Translations under genes and position numbers: made by a program
Part shown: positions 19,153-28,542 of the stretch, piece after piece
How positions within the stretch are numbered: position 1 is the first letter of the stretch
Layout of the letters: every line of letters begins with the position of its first letter
Notes under the pieces: generated by a model
Told to the model about the DNA's origin: nothing
The model's database searches: none
The model's input: the letters and a program-made list of their open reading frames with translations, nothing else
NCBI RefSeq assembly: GCF_902143515.1
Contig: NZ_CABFVD010000001.1
Span: 620,001 to 684,000, forward strand
DNA length: 64,000 nucleotides
Reading direction: 5' to 3'
Source of the DNA: Hathewaya massiliensis
GTDB taxonomy: Bacteria; Bacillota; Clostridia; Clostridiales; Clostridiaceae

Positions 19153-20343
19153 TTACTTATTTAATTCTCTAAATTTCCCCTTAAAATCATTATTCTTATC
19201 TTTAATTGTATATGAAGTATTGCTTGTTACATATATAACCACATCAGGTTTATACTTTTCAATATAGTCATATAGGTTCATATCAAAATAATGTCTTAGG
19301 TCAAGAATTCTAGTTTCATTAAAATGCATAAATAATAAGGGTTCAACGGCATTTGTGTAGGAGTCACCAAAAATAACTGCATTAGGTAGATCCTTTCTAT
19401 TAGTTTTTATAACCTGTTCAGCTTTATCCCCATCCATGTATACCCAATAACTAATATAATTTTTATATTTATCATAATAGATTTTATCTTTTTTCTCATA
19501 ATTAACTATATTATCATATGGAGGCATTTTCATTGTTGGAATTACAGCCCTATCATCATTTTTATATATCCAATTTAAATTAGAATTCCAGGATCCTCTA
19601 AAGGGTTTATCAATAGTTTTCATTTTTAATTCATCTAAAGTAAAAGGTTCTTTAATTTTTACCCCATTTTTTCTTAAATTATTAATTATATCAACATATG
19701 TTAAATAGGCACCTTTATGATTATAATGATGGTCAGTTTTATAATGCAATTGTTCCTTAGAATTCTTAAAAGTATTTTTCATATCTATATAATTAATATT
19801 ATAATTTTGAAGCTTCCCAAATAAACTATTGTCTACATGTAATTGCTCTTGGTATCCATCATTAAAAGGATATATGTACTTATCACTATTAAAATATGAT
19901 TGCGTTGGTATACCAACAAATAAGAACTTTCCTTTATTTTTATTTATATGATTGTTTAGATCCTTTATTTCTTTAGATATATAGCTTGTATCCTTTTCTA
20001 TATCCTTTGAAGTTTTTTCAGGATAAAAGGAATTAAATTTAAGTAAGTATCCATCTTTACCTATAACCACATCATTATATTTTGTTTTCTTCATTGCCAT
20101 ATCAATTTTAGAAGATAGCAAAATTATTCTTTTTCTACCCACTATTTGATCCTTAAAATATTCATCAAATTCACTAAATAAGCTTCCATCCATAAGTTTT
20201 TGCTTTGAATACTTTGGAGCTTGTTTTAAAACTCTATTTTCAGTTTCTGATATAAGTTTATCAGGTCTTGTAAGGGTTAAATACCCACCTAAGAAAAGTA
20301 TACTAGAAAATAATATAATCATAATTATTTTATATATTCTCAT
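19153..20343 (-). CDS. AlgJ/DHHW-type SGNH membrane acyltransferase partner
   Basis: 396 residues from the ATG at 20343, which has GGAAGGAGA 7-8 bases upstream; the ATG at 20364 overlaps that site. One N-terminal membrane anchor (about 4-24) is followed by an extracellular SGNH-like domain. TDHHYNHKGAY carries the Asp-His pair and VIFGDSYTN carries the likely catalytic Ser, as in AlgJ/AlgX/DHHW proteins that complete O-acetyl transfer to exopolysaccharides. It is co-transcribed behind an MBOAT gene (60 bases away). Together they would move acyl groups across the membrane onto a surface glycan; the acceptor is unknown. Confidence 0.85.
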   Translation of the reverse strand: MRIYKIIMIILFSSILFLGGYLTLTRPDKLISETENRVLKQAPKYSKQKLMDGSLFSEFDEYFKDQIVGRKRIILLSSKIDMAMKKTKYNDVVIGKDGYLLKFNSFYPEKTSKDIEKDTSYISKEIKDLNNHINKNKGKFLFVGIPTQSYFNSDKYIYPFNDGYQEQLHVDNSLFGKLQNYNINYIDMKNTFKNSKEQLHYKTDHHYNHKGAYLTYVDIINNLRKNGVKIKEPFTLDELKMKTIDKPFRGSWNSNLNWIYKNDDRAVIPTMKMPPYDNIVNYEKKDKIYYDKYKNYISYWVYMDGDKAEQVIKTNRKDLPNAVIFGDSYTNAVEPLLFMHFNETRILDLRHYFDMNLYDYIEKYKPDVVIYVTSNTSYTIKDKNNDFKGKFRELNK

Positions 20344-20403
20344 ATATATAAATCTCCTTCCCATGAAAGCATTTTAGTTTATACCTAACATTGGAATTTA
20401 ACT

Positions 20404-21837
20404 TTAAAATCTAAAATAGATAAATGGATTAAATGAGGATTTAACTAAGAATATTATGGATAGTGCAAAAACCATACAGAGAAAAATATGTTTCAATATA
20501 AGTAGTCCATTATAAATTTTCTTATTACTTTTCTCCCTATTCTCATATTCATAATATTTCTTTTGTATAAATTCATAAATAGGTATTGCAGCAATAATTG
20601 CAATTATTAACTCTATTTTATATTCTCTTAAAAAGAATACTCCTTGATTATCCATTAATTTTTTATTATTCAAGAAAAACATTGTCTTTATAAGGTTAAA
20701 AGCCTTGCCAAAAGATTCTGCTCTAAATATAACCCATCCTATAATAACTAAAACTAAAGTATACACATGTTTCAATGGTTCCCACAGTTTTTCTAAAATA
20801 TCCTTAAAGACATACTTCTCTAGTGCTAAAATCACACCATAATATAATCCCCATGCAATAAATGTCCAACTTGCTCCATGCCACATTCCTGTTAAAAACC
20901 ATACAATAAATAAATTTCTTATATGTTTTGTCACTGAACCTCTGTTTCCACCCAAGGGAATGTAAACATAATCCCTAAACCAGGTTCCTAAGGATATATG
21001 CCATCTCCTCCAGAATTCAGTAACAGATTTTGCTATATAAGGGTAGTTAAAATTCTCTAAAAAATCAAATCCGAAAATTTTTCCAAGACCAATAGCCATA
21101 TCAGAGTAACCTGAAAAATCAAAATAGATTTGAAGGGTATAGGCTATAGCGCCAATCCATGCAGTACCTACAGCAAGGTTATTAACTTCCGTCTTAAAAA
21201 CAGTATCTGCAATAATTCCTACTGTATTTGATAAAATAACCTTTTTACCAAGTCCAAAAATAAACCTTTCAATTCCATAGATAAAATCATCCACTGTCTC
21301 TTCTCTACTAATTATCTGTTCTGCTACAGTTTCATATCTAACTATAGGTCCTGCTATAAGTTGAGGAAACAATGAAATATATAAGGCTACGTTTAAAGGG
21401 TTTTTCTGAACTTTTCCATGCCCTCTGTAAACATCTATTACATAACTTAGAGATTGGAAGGTAAAAAATGATATACCAACAGGCATAACTACATTGAGTT
21501 TCTTTATATCCATATTAAAAATAGAGTTTATATTAGATATAAAAAAATTAGCATACTTATAATACCCAATTACAGATAAATTGCATATAACAGTTAAAAT
21601 TATTATAAACCTACTAAGTCTTAAATCTTTTTTAGTTTTATGAACCAAAATTCCAAATATGTAGTTTATACCTATGGAAAAAAGCATTACAAATAAATAT
21701 TTAACTCCTCCATAAGCATAGAAAAATAAACTAAACACTAATAATATGTAGTTCTTTATTTCTTTTCTACTCATATAATAAAAAATTATAGAAAGTGGTA
21801 GAAAAAGAAATAAAAATGTAAGAGAACTAAAAACCAT
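20404..21837 (-). CDS. MBOAT-family membrane O-acyltransferase (AlgI-like)
   Basis: 477 residues with about ten hydrophobic segments. MBOAT motifs are present: FPQLIAGPIVRYE, FDFSGYSDMAIGLGKIFGFDF, EFWRRWHISLGTWFRDYVYI and the catalytic His in LTGMWHGASWTF. AlgI/DltB-like proteins pass an acyl group across the membrane to a partner such as the SGNH protein just downstream. GAGGAGG precedes the ATG. A second, similar pair lies at 51270-54449, so the organism has at least two acylation modules for envelope glycans. Confidence 0.92.
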   Translation of the reverse strand: MVFSSLTFLFLFLPLSIIFYYMSRKEIKNYILLVFSLFFYAYGGVKYLFVMLFSIGINYIFGILVHKTKKDLRLSRFIIILTVICNLSVIGYYKYANFFISNINSIFNMDIKKLNVVMPVGISFFTFQSLSYVIDVYRGHGKVQKNPLNVALYISLFPQLIAGPIVRYETVAEQIISREETVDDFIYGIERFIFGLGKKVILSNTVGIIADTVFKTEVNNLAVGTAWIGAIAYTLQIYFDFSGYSDMAIGLGKIFGFDFLENFNYPYIAKSVTEFWRRWHISLGTWFRDYVYIPLGGNRGSVTKHIRNLFIVWFLTGMWHGASWTFIAWGLYYGVILALEKYVFKDILEKLWEPLKHVYTLVLVIIGWVIFRAESFGKAFNLIKTMFFLNNKKLMDNQGVFFLREYKIELIIAIIAAIPIYEFIQKKYYEYENREKSNKKIYNGLLILKHIFLCMVFALSIIFLVKSSFNPFIYFRF

Positions 21838-21933
21838 TAATTTATCCTCCTCTTCTAATTTAATTTTATAACTACATATAGTATTTTATCATGAATAATG
21901 TAAGTTGTACTACTGTAAAGTTTATCTATAGAT

Positions 21934-22035
21934 TTATATTAATGTTTTTTCACTACTTCCCTTGTATCCACTGATAATCTCACTTACTTCTACATATACG
22001 TAATTTATTTCTGGATGCTCTGTTACAATTCCAGT
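21934..22035 (-). pseudogene. Relic of a transglutaminase-domain surface protein
   Basis: A 33-residue open stretch between stops has the pattern VTEHPEINYVYV...ISGYKGSSEKTL. It matches residues about 262-291 of the protein at 10231 (SDHPDIDYGY...ISGYSGSSEKTL). It has no start codon and is wedged between the MBOAT gene and the terminator of the leucine-rich-repeat gene. I infer a deletion remnant of a paralogous gene. Confidence 0.7.
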
Positions 22036-22040
22036 TTACT

Positions 22041-22096
22041 AAAAAAACATACATAGAATAATAGAAGGATAACCATAAGGCTATCCTTCTATTATT
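22041..22096 (-). terminator. Terminator of the leucine-rich-repeat gene
   Basis: An 18-bp near-perfect stem (22057-22074 with 22079-22096, ATAA loop) about 10 bases past the stop codon, followed by a T-rich run ending in seven Ts on the minus strand. Confidence 0.92.
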
Positions 22097-22106
22097 TCTT
22101 TTCTAT

Positions 22107-25100
22107 TTAAGACCCTATTTTAACATCTGCTAATGGCATCATGTTTTCTAAGTTATCCCAGATATATACTTTCATATCTTTTATTCCTTTTGAATAATCT
22201 GAAGACTTTAATTCAATTTTTATTTCATTTTCTCCATTTTTAAAATTATTTTCTTTACATATTACCTTATATGTTCTTCCCTTTTTATCTACTGGCTTTA
22301 GTATTACTGTACCTTTTATAGCTTCCTTAGTTTTTGCTGATATAGTTATTTCAATTTTATTACCAACTTCATTTTTCTTAATATCTTTAATTAAAATTGG
22401 TTTGTTTGATTTATCTGATTCATCTGCTAACTCATTTATAGCTTCTTGTATTTTCTTTACCACAGAATTTACTTCTTCTAATTCTGGAAAGATGTCTTCA
22501 TCTAATTGCTTTCCTTTTGCTACAGCTTCTTGTAATGCTTTTACCTTTTCTTCTGGCTTTCCTTGTTTATCTATTCTTTCTGCTTTTTCTAGTAACTCAA
22601 TCAATGAAGCATATGTTACATTTATACTTGGATTTCTATCAAAGACTGATTTGTGTAAACTCTTTACGCTTTTTGGTATTATTACTTTACTTACTTTATT
22701 TCTTTTAAATGCCCTATTTCCTATAATTTCTATTCCTTCTTCTAATATTAAACTACTTATTTTACTTCCTGTAAAAGCATCTGAGCCTATTTGTTTTACA
22801 TTTCCTGGTATAGTTAGTTCTACTATAACTGAATTCCAGAATGCTTTATCATCTATTTTAACTAAGGTACTTGGGAAAATTACCTCGGATAATAGCTTAC
22901 TTTCACTAAATGCTGAATTACCTATTACTTTTACTCCTTCTGGAATTACTACTTTCTCTATCTTACTAAATGAAAATGCTCCTCCTGATATTGCTTTTAA
23001 TTTACTTGAAAGTTTTAATGTTTTTAGATCCTTATTTGATGCAAATGCTCCATCCCCTAATTCTTCTACACTATCAGGCAATACTAAATTCACTATGTTG
23101 TTATTTCTAAATGCCATTGAACCTATCTTTCTTATTGTATTAGGCAATGTTAAAGATTTTATTCCGTCTTTTCCAAAACTATCTAAATTAAATGCTTTAT
23201 CCCCTATACCCTCTAATGCTTTTCCATCGGTAGTCTTTTCTGGTATTACTACTTCTTTATTTTGTGCAAATTTCTTTTTACCTAATTCCGAAAATCCTGT
23301 TAAAGTTGTTCCTTCAAAGGTAAAGTGTTTATTCTCCCATGGTTCTTTATCTGGATTTTCTGGTTTTTCAGGGTCTACTGGCTTCTCTGGATCTACTGGC
23401 TTTTCTGGTTCTGTTGGTTTTTCAGATTCTATAAATTTTCCATTTAATTTTACTTTAACTATTAAACTTGTCATTTCCATGTTCTCTACAGTATTTTCAC
23501 ATGAAGTACCTGATCCACACTTTATTTTATCCACAGGTACTGGGTCAAATTTACCTCTAAAAATTAAATATCCATTTTCTTCTTTTATCTTTTCCCAAGA
23601 TTTAAGGTTAATTACATGCTTTTCTTCATTTACTAGTCCTCTAAATACAGCAGCACGTACTTTAACTTCTTTATCTAATCTTTCTTTCATTTGTTCTTCT
23701 GTGAAGGTTCCTTGAAGTTCTACTATTTTGTCTATAAATATTTTAAACTCTCCACTTTCAAAGCCCTTATTTTTTCTAAAGGAGTTTGGACAAAATAGTT
23801 CTACTGAATCAGGAATTGTAACACTTTCTAAATCGTTTATACCAAAAGCTTTTGGCCCTATAATTTTTATACCTTTTGGGAATGTAACACTTTTAACACT
23901 ATTGTATAAAAATCCTCCTAAGTCAATTTCTTTAACCGTATTCGGTAAATCAACTTTTTGTATTTTATTATTTTCAAAGCATTGATCACCTATTTTTTCG
24001 ATACCTGGTAATATAGTTATTTTAGAAATTTTATTTTGTAAAAAAGCCCTATGACCTATTTTTCTTAAAGTAGTTGGAATAGTTAATTCTGTTAACTCAT
24101 TTATACCAAATGAAAGTTCACCAATAGATACTACTCCTTCTTTTAACTTCATATCACTTATTTGATTTGATGTGAAAGCCCCGTTCCCTATTGATTTAAC
24201 ACTACTTGGAATGTCTATGCTCTTTAAAAGGTTTCCACCAAAAGCTCTTGCTTCTATTACTTCTAGTGTATCTGGTAATTTTAATGATATTATTTTATCT
24301 TCTTCTTTAGTGTTTGGGTAGCGCCAAAAAGCCCCTGTACCAATAGTTGTAATTAGTTTTCCTTCTTTATTCTTTTGAGGAATAATTAAATCCCTATTAT
24401 TCTTAAGCTTTTCTTTTCCACTTTCTGAAAAACCTAATAAGGTTGTACCATTAAACTCAAAATCCTTTGCTAACCATGACTGCTCATCTTGTTTATCTTC
24501 TAAATCAGTTATAGCCTTAGTAATACTTTTAACTACTACATTTACTTCATCTAGTGTAGCATCAGATTTATCATTTATAGCTTTTCCTGATTTAATAGCT
24601 TCTTCTAATAATTTTATACTTTCTTCTGTCTTTCCTTTTTTGTCTACTTTCTCTGATTTTTCCAATGTTTCAATTAATGAAGCATATTTTATACTTATAC
24701 CCGAATTATTTTCAAAAGATTTTTTGTCTAGTTTTATTACGCTCTTAGGAATTGTTACTTTACTTAACTTATTTGACTTAAATGCCCTACTTCCTATGGT
24801 TTCTATTCCTTCTTCTAATGTTAAGCTACTTAACTTTCCTGGTGTAAAAGCATCTGAACCTATTTCTTTCACGTTTCCTGGTATAGTTAAAGCTGTTATA
24901 TTTGCACCCCAAAAAGCTCTAGAGCCAATTTTTTCTACTGTGCTTGAAATAGTTAAGTTAGATAATGCATTGTTTTCGCTAAATGCTGAAGGTTCTATTG
25001 TTTTTACTCCTTCTGGAATTACTAACTTCTCTATCTTAGTAAATGTAAATACTCCATTTGGTATTACCTTTAAACTACTTGAAAGCTTTAATGTTTTTAA

Positions 25101-26543
25101 CTCTTTATTTGTTGCAAATGCTCCACTACCTAATTCTTCTACACTATTAGGCAATACTAAATCTACTATGTTATTATTTCTAAATGCCATTGAACCTATT
25201 TTCTTTATTGTATTAGGCAATGTTAAAGATTTTATTCCATTCTCTCCAAAGACATCTAAATTAAAGGCTTTATCACCTATAGTATCTACTACTTGTCCAT
25301 CCATGGTCTTTTCTGGTATTACTACTTCTTTCTCTTTTGCAAATTTATTTTTACCTAATTCTGAAAAGCCTTTTATAGTTGTTCCTTCAAAGATAAAATC
25401 TTTTGCATTCCATGCTTGGTTTATTTCTTCTACTTCTACATTAGCAATTACATTTAATTTACCTAACTCCTCATTAGGATTATTACCACTTGATTTGAAT
25501 ACCTCATCTGAAAAATCTTTATAAACTCCAATAGCTGTATATTTTCCTACTTTATTTTCATCATAATCTTTAAGTTCCCATGTTGAAAACTCTGTAGGGA
25601 AATCAACTTCCTTACTATTCTCATATTTCATAAAAGCTACACGAGCTTTTACATTTTCATTTAATTTGTTGATAACCTCTTCTTTACTTGTTCCAAGCTC
25701 CAATTTTATTACTTGCGGTAAATATAGATTTATATTACCATTCTCACCTGGATTGTTTAAAAAAGAATTCCAATAAAATGTTTTTAAAGTTTCAGGAATT
25801 TTTAAGGATTTTATTTGGTTTGCTGCAAATGTTTGTCCACCTATTCTTTCTAATCCTTCTCCTAAATTAACTTGCAAAATTTTATTATTTGAAAATGCTC
25901 CATCATCAATATTCTTTACAGAATTAGGAATAGATACTGTTGTCAATTCATTTCCTTGAAAAGCCATTATTCCTATATGCTGAACACCTTCATGAATCTG
26001 AATATTTTTAAGTTTTCCACCATTTAAAAATGCTTTACTACCTATTTTTTTTACTGAACCAGGGATTACAACTTCTTCTACAGGAGATTTTGCAAAAGCA
26101 TTGTCTCCTATTTCCTCAAGTCCCTCATTAAAAGTTACTTTACTTATATTGTTAAGTATAAATGCCCCTACGCCAATACTTTTTACATTTTGAGTAAATT
26201 CTACAGAGGTTAATTTGTTTTTTGAAAATGCCCCATTTCCTATTTTTTTCAGTGACTTTGGAAATTTAACTGATGTTAAGTTTTTACCTAAAAACACCTT
26301 ATCAGCTATCTCTATAACATCTTGTCCATTTATTTTTTCTGGTATTACTAAATCTGTTGCAATACCCTTATAACTAGTAATTATACCATCTTTAAAGTCA
26401 AAATCCGATTCTGCTACTTCTACTACACTAGCTACTGCTTTTATTGCATTTTGTGCTAATACCGGTTGTAAAATGGAAAATGACATAATAAGCCCAAGCA
26501 TATATGCCATAAATCTTGTCCTGCTTTTACATCTTTTAAACAT
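22107..26543 (-). CDS. Giant BspA-type leucine-rich-repeat surface protein
   Basis: 1478 residues from the ATG at 26543, preceded by GGGGAGAGG; the GTG at 26576 has no ribosome site. The signal peptide ends near VLAQNAIKA. The body is LRR_5/BspA-type repeats of about 23 residues (IGDKAF...LTLPNTIKKIGSMAF) in three blocks. FIVAR-like helical spacers end the first and third blocks, and a PEKPVDPEKP linker sits at about 1050. A block of about 280 residues is duplicated. The last 95 residues are a beta domain ending DMKVYIWDNLENMMPLAD, like the end of the M6 protease. BspA-like proteins act as adhesins. No sortase or SLH anchor is visible. Confidence 0.9.
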   Translation of the reverse strand: MFKRCKSRTRFMAYMLGLIMSFSILQPVLAQNAIKAVASVVEVAESDFDFKDGIITSYKGIATDLVIPEKINGQDVIEIADKVFLGKNLTSVKFPKSLKKIGNGAFSKNKLTSVEFTQNVKSIGVGAFILNNISKVTFNEGLEEIGDNAFAKSPVEEVVIPGSVKKIGSKAFLNGGKLKNIQIHEGVQHIGIMAFQGNELTTVSIPNSVKNIDDGAFSNNKILQVNLGEGLERIGGQTFAANQIKSLKIPETLKTFYWNSFLNNPGENGNINLYLPQVIKLELGTSKEEVINKLNENVKARVAFMKYENSKEVDFPTEFSTWELKDYDENKVGKYTAIGVYKDFSDEVFKSSGNNPNEELGKLNVIANVEVEEINQAWNAKDFIFEGTTIKGFSELGKNKFAKEKEVVIPEKTMDGQVVDTIGDKAFNLDVFGENGIKSLTLPNTIKKIGSMAFRNNNIVDLVLPNSVEELGSGAFATNKELKTLKLSSSLKVIPNGVFTFTKIEKLVIPEGVKTIEPSAFSENNALSNLTISSTVEKIGSRAFWGANITALTIPGNVKEIGSDAFTPGKLSSLTLEEGIETIGSRAFKSNKLSKVTIPKSVIKLDKKSFENNSGISIKYASLIETLEKSEKVDKKGKTEESIKLLEEAIKSGKAINDKSDATLDEVNVVVKSITKAITDLEDKQDEQSWLAKDFEFNGTTLLGFSESGKEKLKNNRDLIIPQKNKEGKLITTIGTGAFWRYPNTKEEDKIISLKLPDTLEVIEARAFGGNLLKSIDIPSSVKSIGNGAFTSNQISDMKLKEGVVSIGELSFGINELTELTIPTTLRKIGHRAFLQNKISKITILPGIEKIGDQCFENNKIQKVDLPNTVKEIDLGGFLYNSVKSVTFPKGIKIIGPKAFGINDLESVTIPDSVELFCPNSFRKNKGFESGEFKIFIDKIVELQGTFTEEQMKERLDKEVKVRAAVFRGLVNEEKHVINLKSWEKIKEENGYLIFRGKFDPVPVDKIKCGSGTSCENTVENMEMTSLIVKVKLNGKFIESEKPTEPEKPVDPEKPVDPEKPENPDKEPWENKHFTFEGTTLTGFSELGKKKFAQNKEVVIPEKTTDGKALEGIGDKAFNLDSFGKDGIKSLTLPNTIRKIGSMAFRNNNIVNLVLPDSVEELGDGAFASNKDLKTLKLSSKLKAISGGAFSFSKIEKVVIPEGVKVIGNSAFSESKLLSEVIFPSTLVKIDDKAFWNSVIVELTIPGNVKQIGSDAFTGSKISSLILEEGIEIIGNRAFKRNKVSKVIIPKSVKSLHKSVFDRNPSINVTYASLIELLEKAERIDKQGKPEEKVKALQEAVAKGKQLDEDIFPELEEVNSVVKKIQEAINELADESDKSNKPILIKDIKKNEVGNKIEITISAKTKEAIKGTVILKPVDKKGRTYKVICKENNFKNGENEIKIELKSSDYSKGIKDMKVYIWDNLENMMPLADVKIGS

Positions 26544-26634
26544 ATTCCTCTCCCCTTTATTTTTAAAATATTGCACTTATATATTTAAATTAATTTTTTA
26601 AATTTACTTAGCTAGTTTTATAAAAAATTATTTA

Positions 26635-26668
26635 AGTGATAAAGATAAGTTACCTTACCTTTATCACT
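26635..26668 (-). terminator. Hairpin after S-layer alternative exon 3
   Basis: A 10-bp stem (26635-26644 with 26659-26668) about 20 bases past the exon 3 stop codon, with a T-rich stretch some 10-20 bases further on the minus strand. It is a probable transcript end for the S-layer locus. Confidence 0.6.
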
Positions 26669-26689
26669 CACTAAAGCTACTTCTTAGCT

Positions 26690-27805
26690 TTACTTAGTTT
26701 CTACTATTATTAATTTCTCTTCTATTGATTGATTTACAGGATTATTTGCTTTTATTGTTAATATATATGTTCCTGCTTCTAATTCTTCTGGAACATTAAA
26801 TGTGTGTTTGAACTTACCATCTTTGTCAGTTTGAGTTTGCTCTACTGATACCATTTCACCTTTTTTATTTTCTATTTTCAGTGTAATATCAACCTTATCT
26901 AATGCAGTTTCACCATCTAATAATACTCCTGATATTGTTATGTCATCTTCTACCTTATATTGTGTTTTGTCTAGTTTACTATTAAATGTGTATAATGATT
27001 TTTCTGGTTGTAAGGTTACTTTGTTATCTTTTCCTTTACCCTTTACTTCTTTTCCTTTTGACTTAAGGCTTTCTTTTATATTTACTGTTACACCTTGTTC
27101 AATTTTTGCCTCCACTGGTTTTGTTGATATTACAGTAACTGGTTGATTAATTGTTACAGGATTAATAATTACAGCTTCTCCTGATACTGTTAATATTGAA
27201 TCTTTTGCATTTATTTCAGTACCTTCAACTTTAGCTTTTTTAGTAATTTCTAAATCCGTATTTTCTGCTTCTACTTTTATATTTTTAATATTTCCTTCTA
27301 CTTTAACTTGAGGTTTTTTGTTTCCAGTTACTTTTACTTCACTTGTAATATTTCCTTTTAATATAATAGGTGCTGTAGCATCTGATGATGGAACTATTAT
27401 AATTTCACCATTTATTGTACCAGTGTTATTAAAAGAACCTCCATTAGAATCAGTTATTTTAACTGTATTTAATGTACCCTCATTATTAAAAGTATTATTA
27501 GAAACATTAACTATATTAGTAACTCCACCTACTATTGCCTTATTATTTACTGTAGCATTTGGTGTATCTACTGTTAAATCCCCATTTATTGTTCCATTTG
27601 AAATATTCAATGTTCCCGAAGTATTACTTATGATATTAACATTCCCTATTAATTTCTTTCCATCTAAATCAAGATTGACTAATTTATTAAGATTAATATT
27701 CCCTGTAATGTCTAATGATAATTTTATTGTATCTTTCTCATTAGCTGAATTAATTGCATTTGTTAATTCCGTTGCATTGCTTACAGTTATTGTTTTTAAT
27801 TCGCT
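26690..27805 (-). CDS. Alternative 3' exon 3 of the S-layer gene (371 residues, no start codon of its own)
   Basis: Open from the acceptor junction at 27805/27806 (first codons AGC GAA, Ser-Glu) to the stop at 26690. There is no signal peptide, and no ATG with a ribosome site at its beginning. The first about 190 residues look like a right-handed parallel beta-helix (short Ile/Val-rich turns, NINLNKLVNLDLDGKKL, NGTINGDLTVDTPN). The end is an Ig/macroglobulin-like domain (TQYKVEDDITISGVLLDGE...GTYILTIKANN). Being directly behind a stand-alone domain V/VI and in frame with exon 1, it would form the C-terminus of an S-layer isoform of about 1189 residues. Confidence 0.8.
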   Translation of the reverse strand, partial: SELKTITVSNATELTNAINSANEKDTIKLSLDITGNINLNKLVNLDLDGKKLIGNVNIISNTSGTLNISNGTINGDLTVDTPNATVNNKAIVGGVTNIVNVSNNTFNNEGTLNTVKITDSNGGSFNNTGTINGEIIIVPSSDATAPIILKGNITSEVKVTGNKKPQVKVEGNIKNIKVEAENTDLEITKKAKVEGTEINAKDSILTVSGEAVIINPVTINQPVTVISTKPVEAKIEQGVTVNIKESLKSKGKEVKGKGKDNKVTLQPEKSLYTFNSKLDKTQYKVEDDITISGVLLDGETALDKVDITLKIENKKGEMVSVEQTQTDKDGKFKHTFNVPEELEAGTYILTIKANNPVNQSIEEKLIIVETK

Positions 27806-27957
27806 ATCCCTAACCTATCTTTATTATAAATAATATCCATATCCTTAATAGATAATATCTATACATCTATTATCTATACTCTATTATCCATATTAAGGAT
27901 TTCAGTAGGTCCACACCGTACGTGCCACTTTCACGGCATACGGCGTTCTATCGATAA
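27806..27957 (-). ncRNA. Stand-alone group II intron domain V/VI with second 3' splice acceptor
   Basis: Domain V at 27912-27947 folds as on the first copy: GCCGUA, then UGCCGU, GAAA loop, GUGGCA, two-base CG bulge, UACGGU. An enlarged domain VI follows, with a perfect 10-bp outer stem (27841-27850 with 27891-27900) and inner AT-rich stems. The 3' end is GGGAU/AGCGAA, the same as at the first acceptor. Identity with copy 1 stops about 10 bases outside domain V, so only the 3' domains were duplicated. No domain I-IV sequence accompanies it. Confidence 0.88.
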
Positions 27958-28193
27958 TAAAAAGTTTTTAGGAAGTTTTTTAACTTATTAGGAAGTCCTT
28001 ATACATATTACCATATAAATTGATTAAATTTTATGTATATTTACATTATCTATTAATATATTACAAATTATAGTTATTATAAATCTAAACTGACTCTATA
28101 AAAATAATAATATACCCTTATTCAATAAAAAAAGATTGGGAGAAAATTAAAGGTGAAAGAGTTCAACATTGAATTACAGTAAAATCAAAAAAT

Positions 28194-28245
28194 AAAGACC
28201 ATTGGATAGAGTATGATTTATAATACTTTATCCAATGGTCTTTTA
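28194..28245 (-). terminator. Terminator between exon 2 and the second acceptor
   Basis: Stem AAAGACCATTGGATA/TATCCAATGGTCTTT (about 14 bp), followed on the minus strand by ATTTTTTG. It lies after the exon 2 stop codon and before the second domain V, so exon 3 can only be transcribed by reading through it. The rest of 27958-28193 is AT-rich apart from a weak plus-strand coding-like stretch. Confidence 0.8.
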
Positions 28246-28397
28246 GATATGACTTATTTACTTTCAGCTAGTGATAGGATCTAGCTATGTTTATGAATTT
28301 ATTGATATGATAAATTTTATATATGATTTAAATTGTTTAGAAATGTTTAATTATTTATTGTAACAATTAAATAAGTTCCGTTCATTTATTTAAATTT

Positions 28398-28427
28398 GAG
28401 AAGGATAACCCGAAGGCTACCCTTCTC
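28398..28427 (-). terminator. Strong GC-containing hairpin downstream of exon 2
   Basis: GAGAAGGGTAGCC-TTCG-GGTTATCCTTCTC forms a 13-bp stem with a UUCG loop but no T run after it. Its core resembles the terminator stem at 22057-22096. It may protect the 3' end of the exon 2 transcript. Confidence 0.6.
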
Positions 28428-28542
28428 TCATTTATTTGTTCATCCGTTATGGTTTCATAGCTTCTCACTGGAAAATTTCACACCCCTAGAGTGCTTACAG
28501 GAAAAGGCTGTAGTGAAACGGAAGACTTTTTCTGGTTGCTAG

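Noticed and set aside
22402-23715. Long plus-strand frame opposite the leucine-rich-repeat gene
   Set aside because: It is the mirror of the repeats on the coding strand, without a ribosome site or recognisable domain.
26690-27610. An independent gene starting at the TTG at 27610
   Set aside because: There is no ribosome site or signal peptide, the frame is open for 65 more codons upstream, and it meets the splice acceptor in phase; treated as exon 3.
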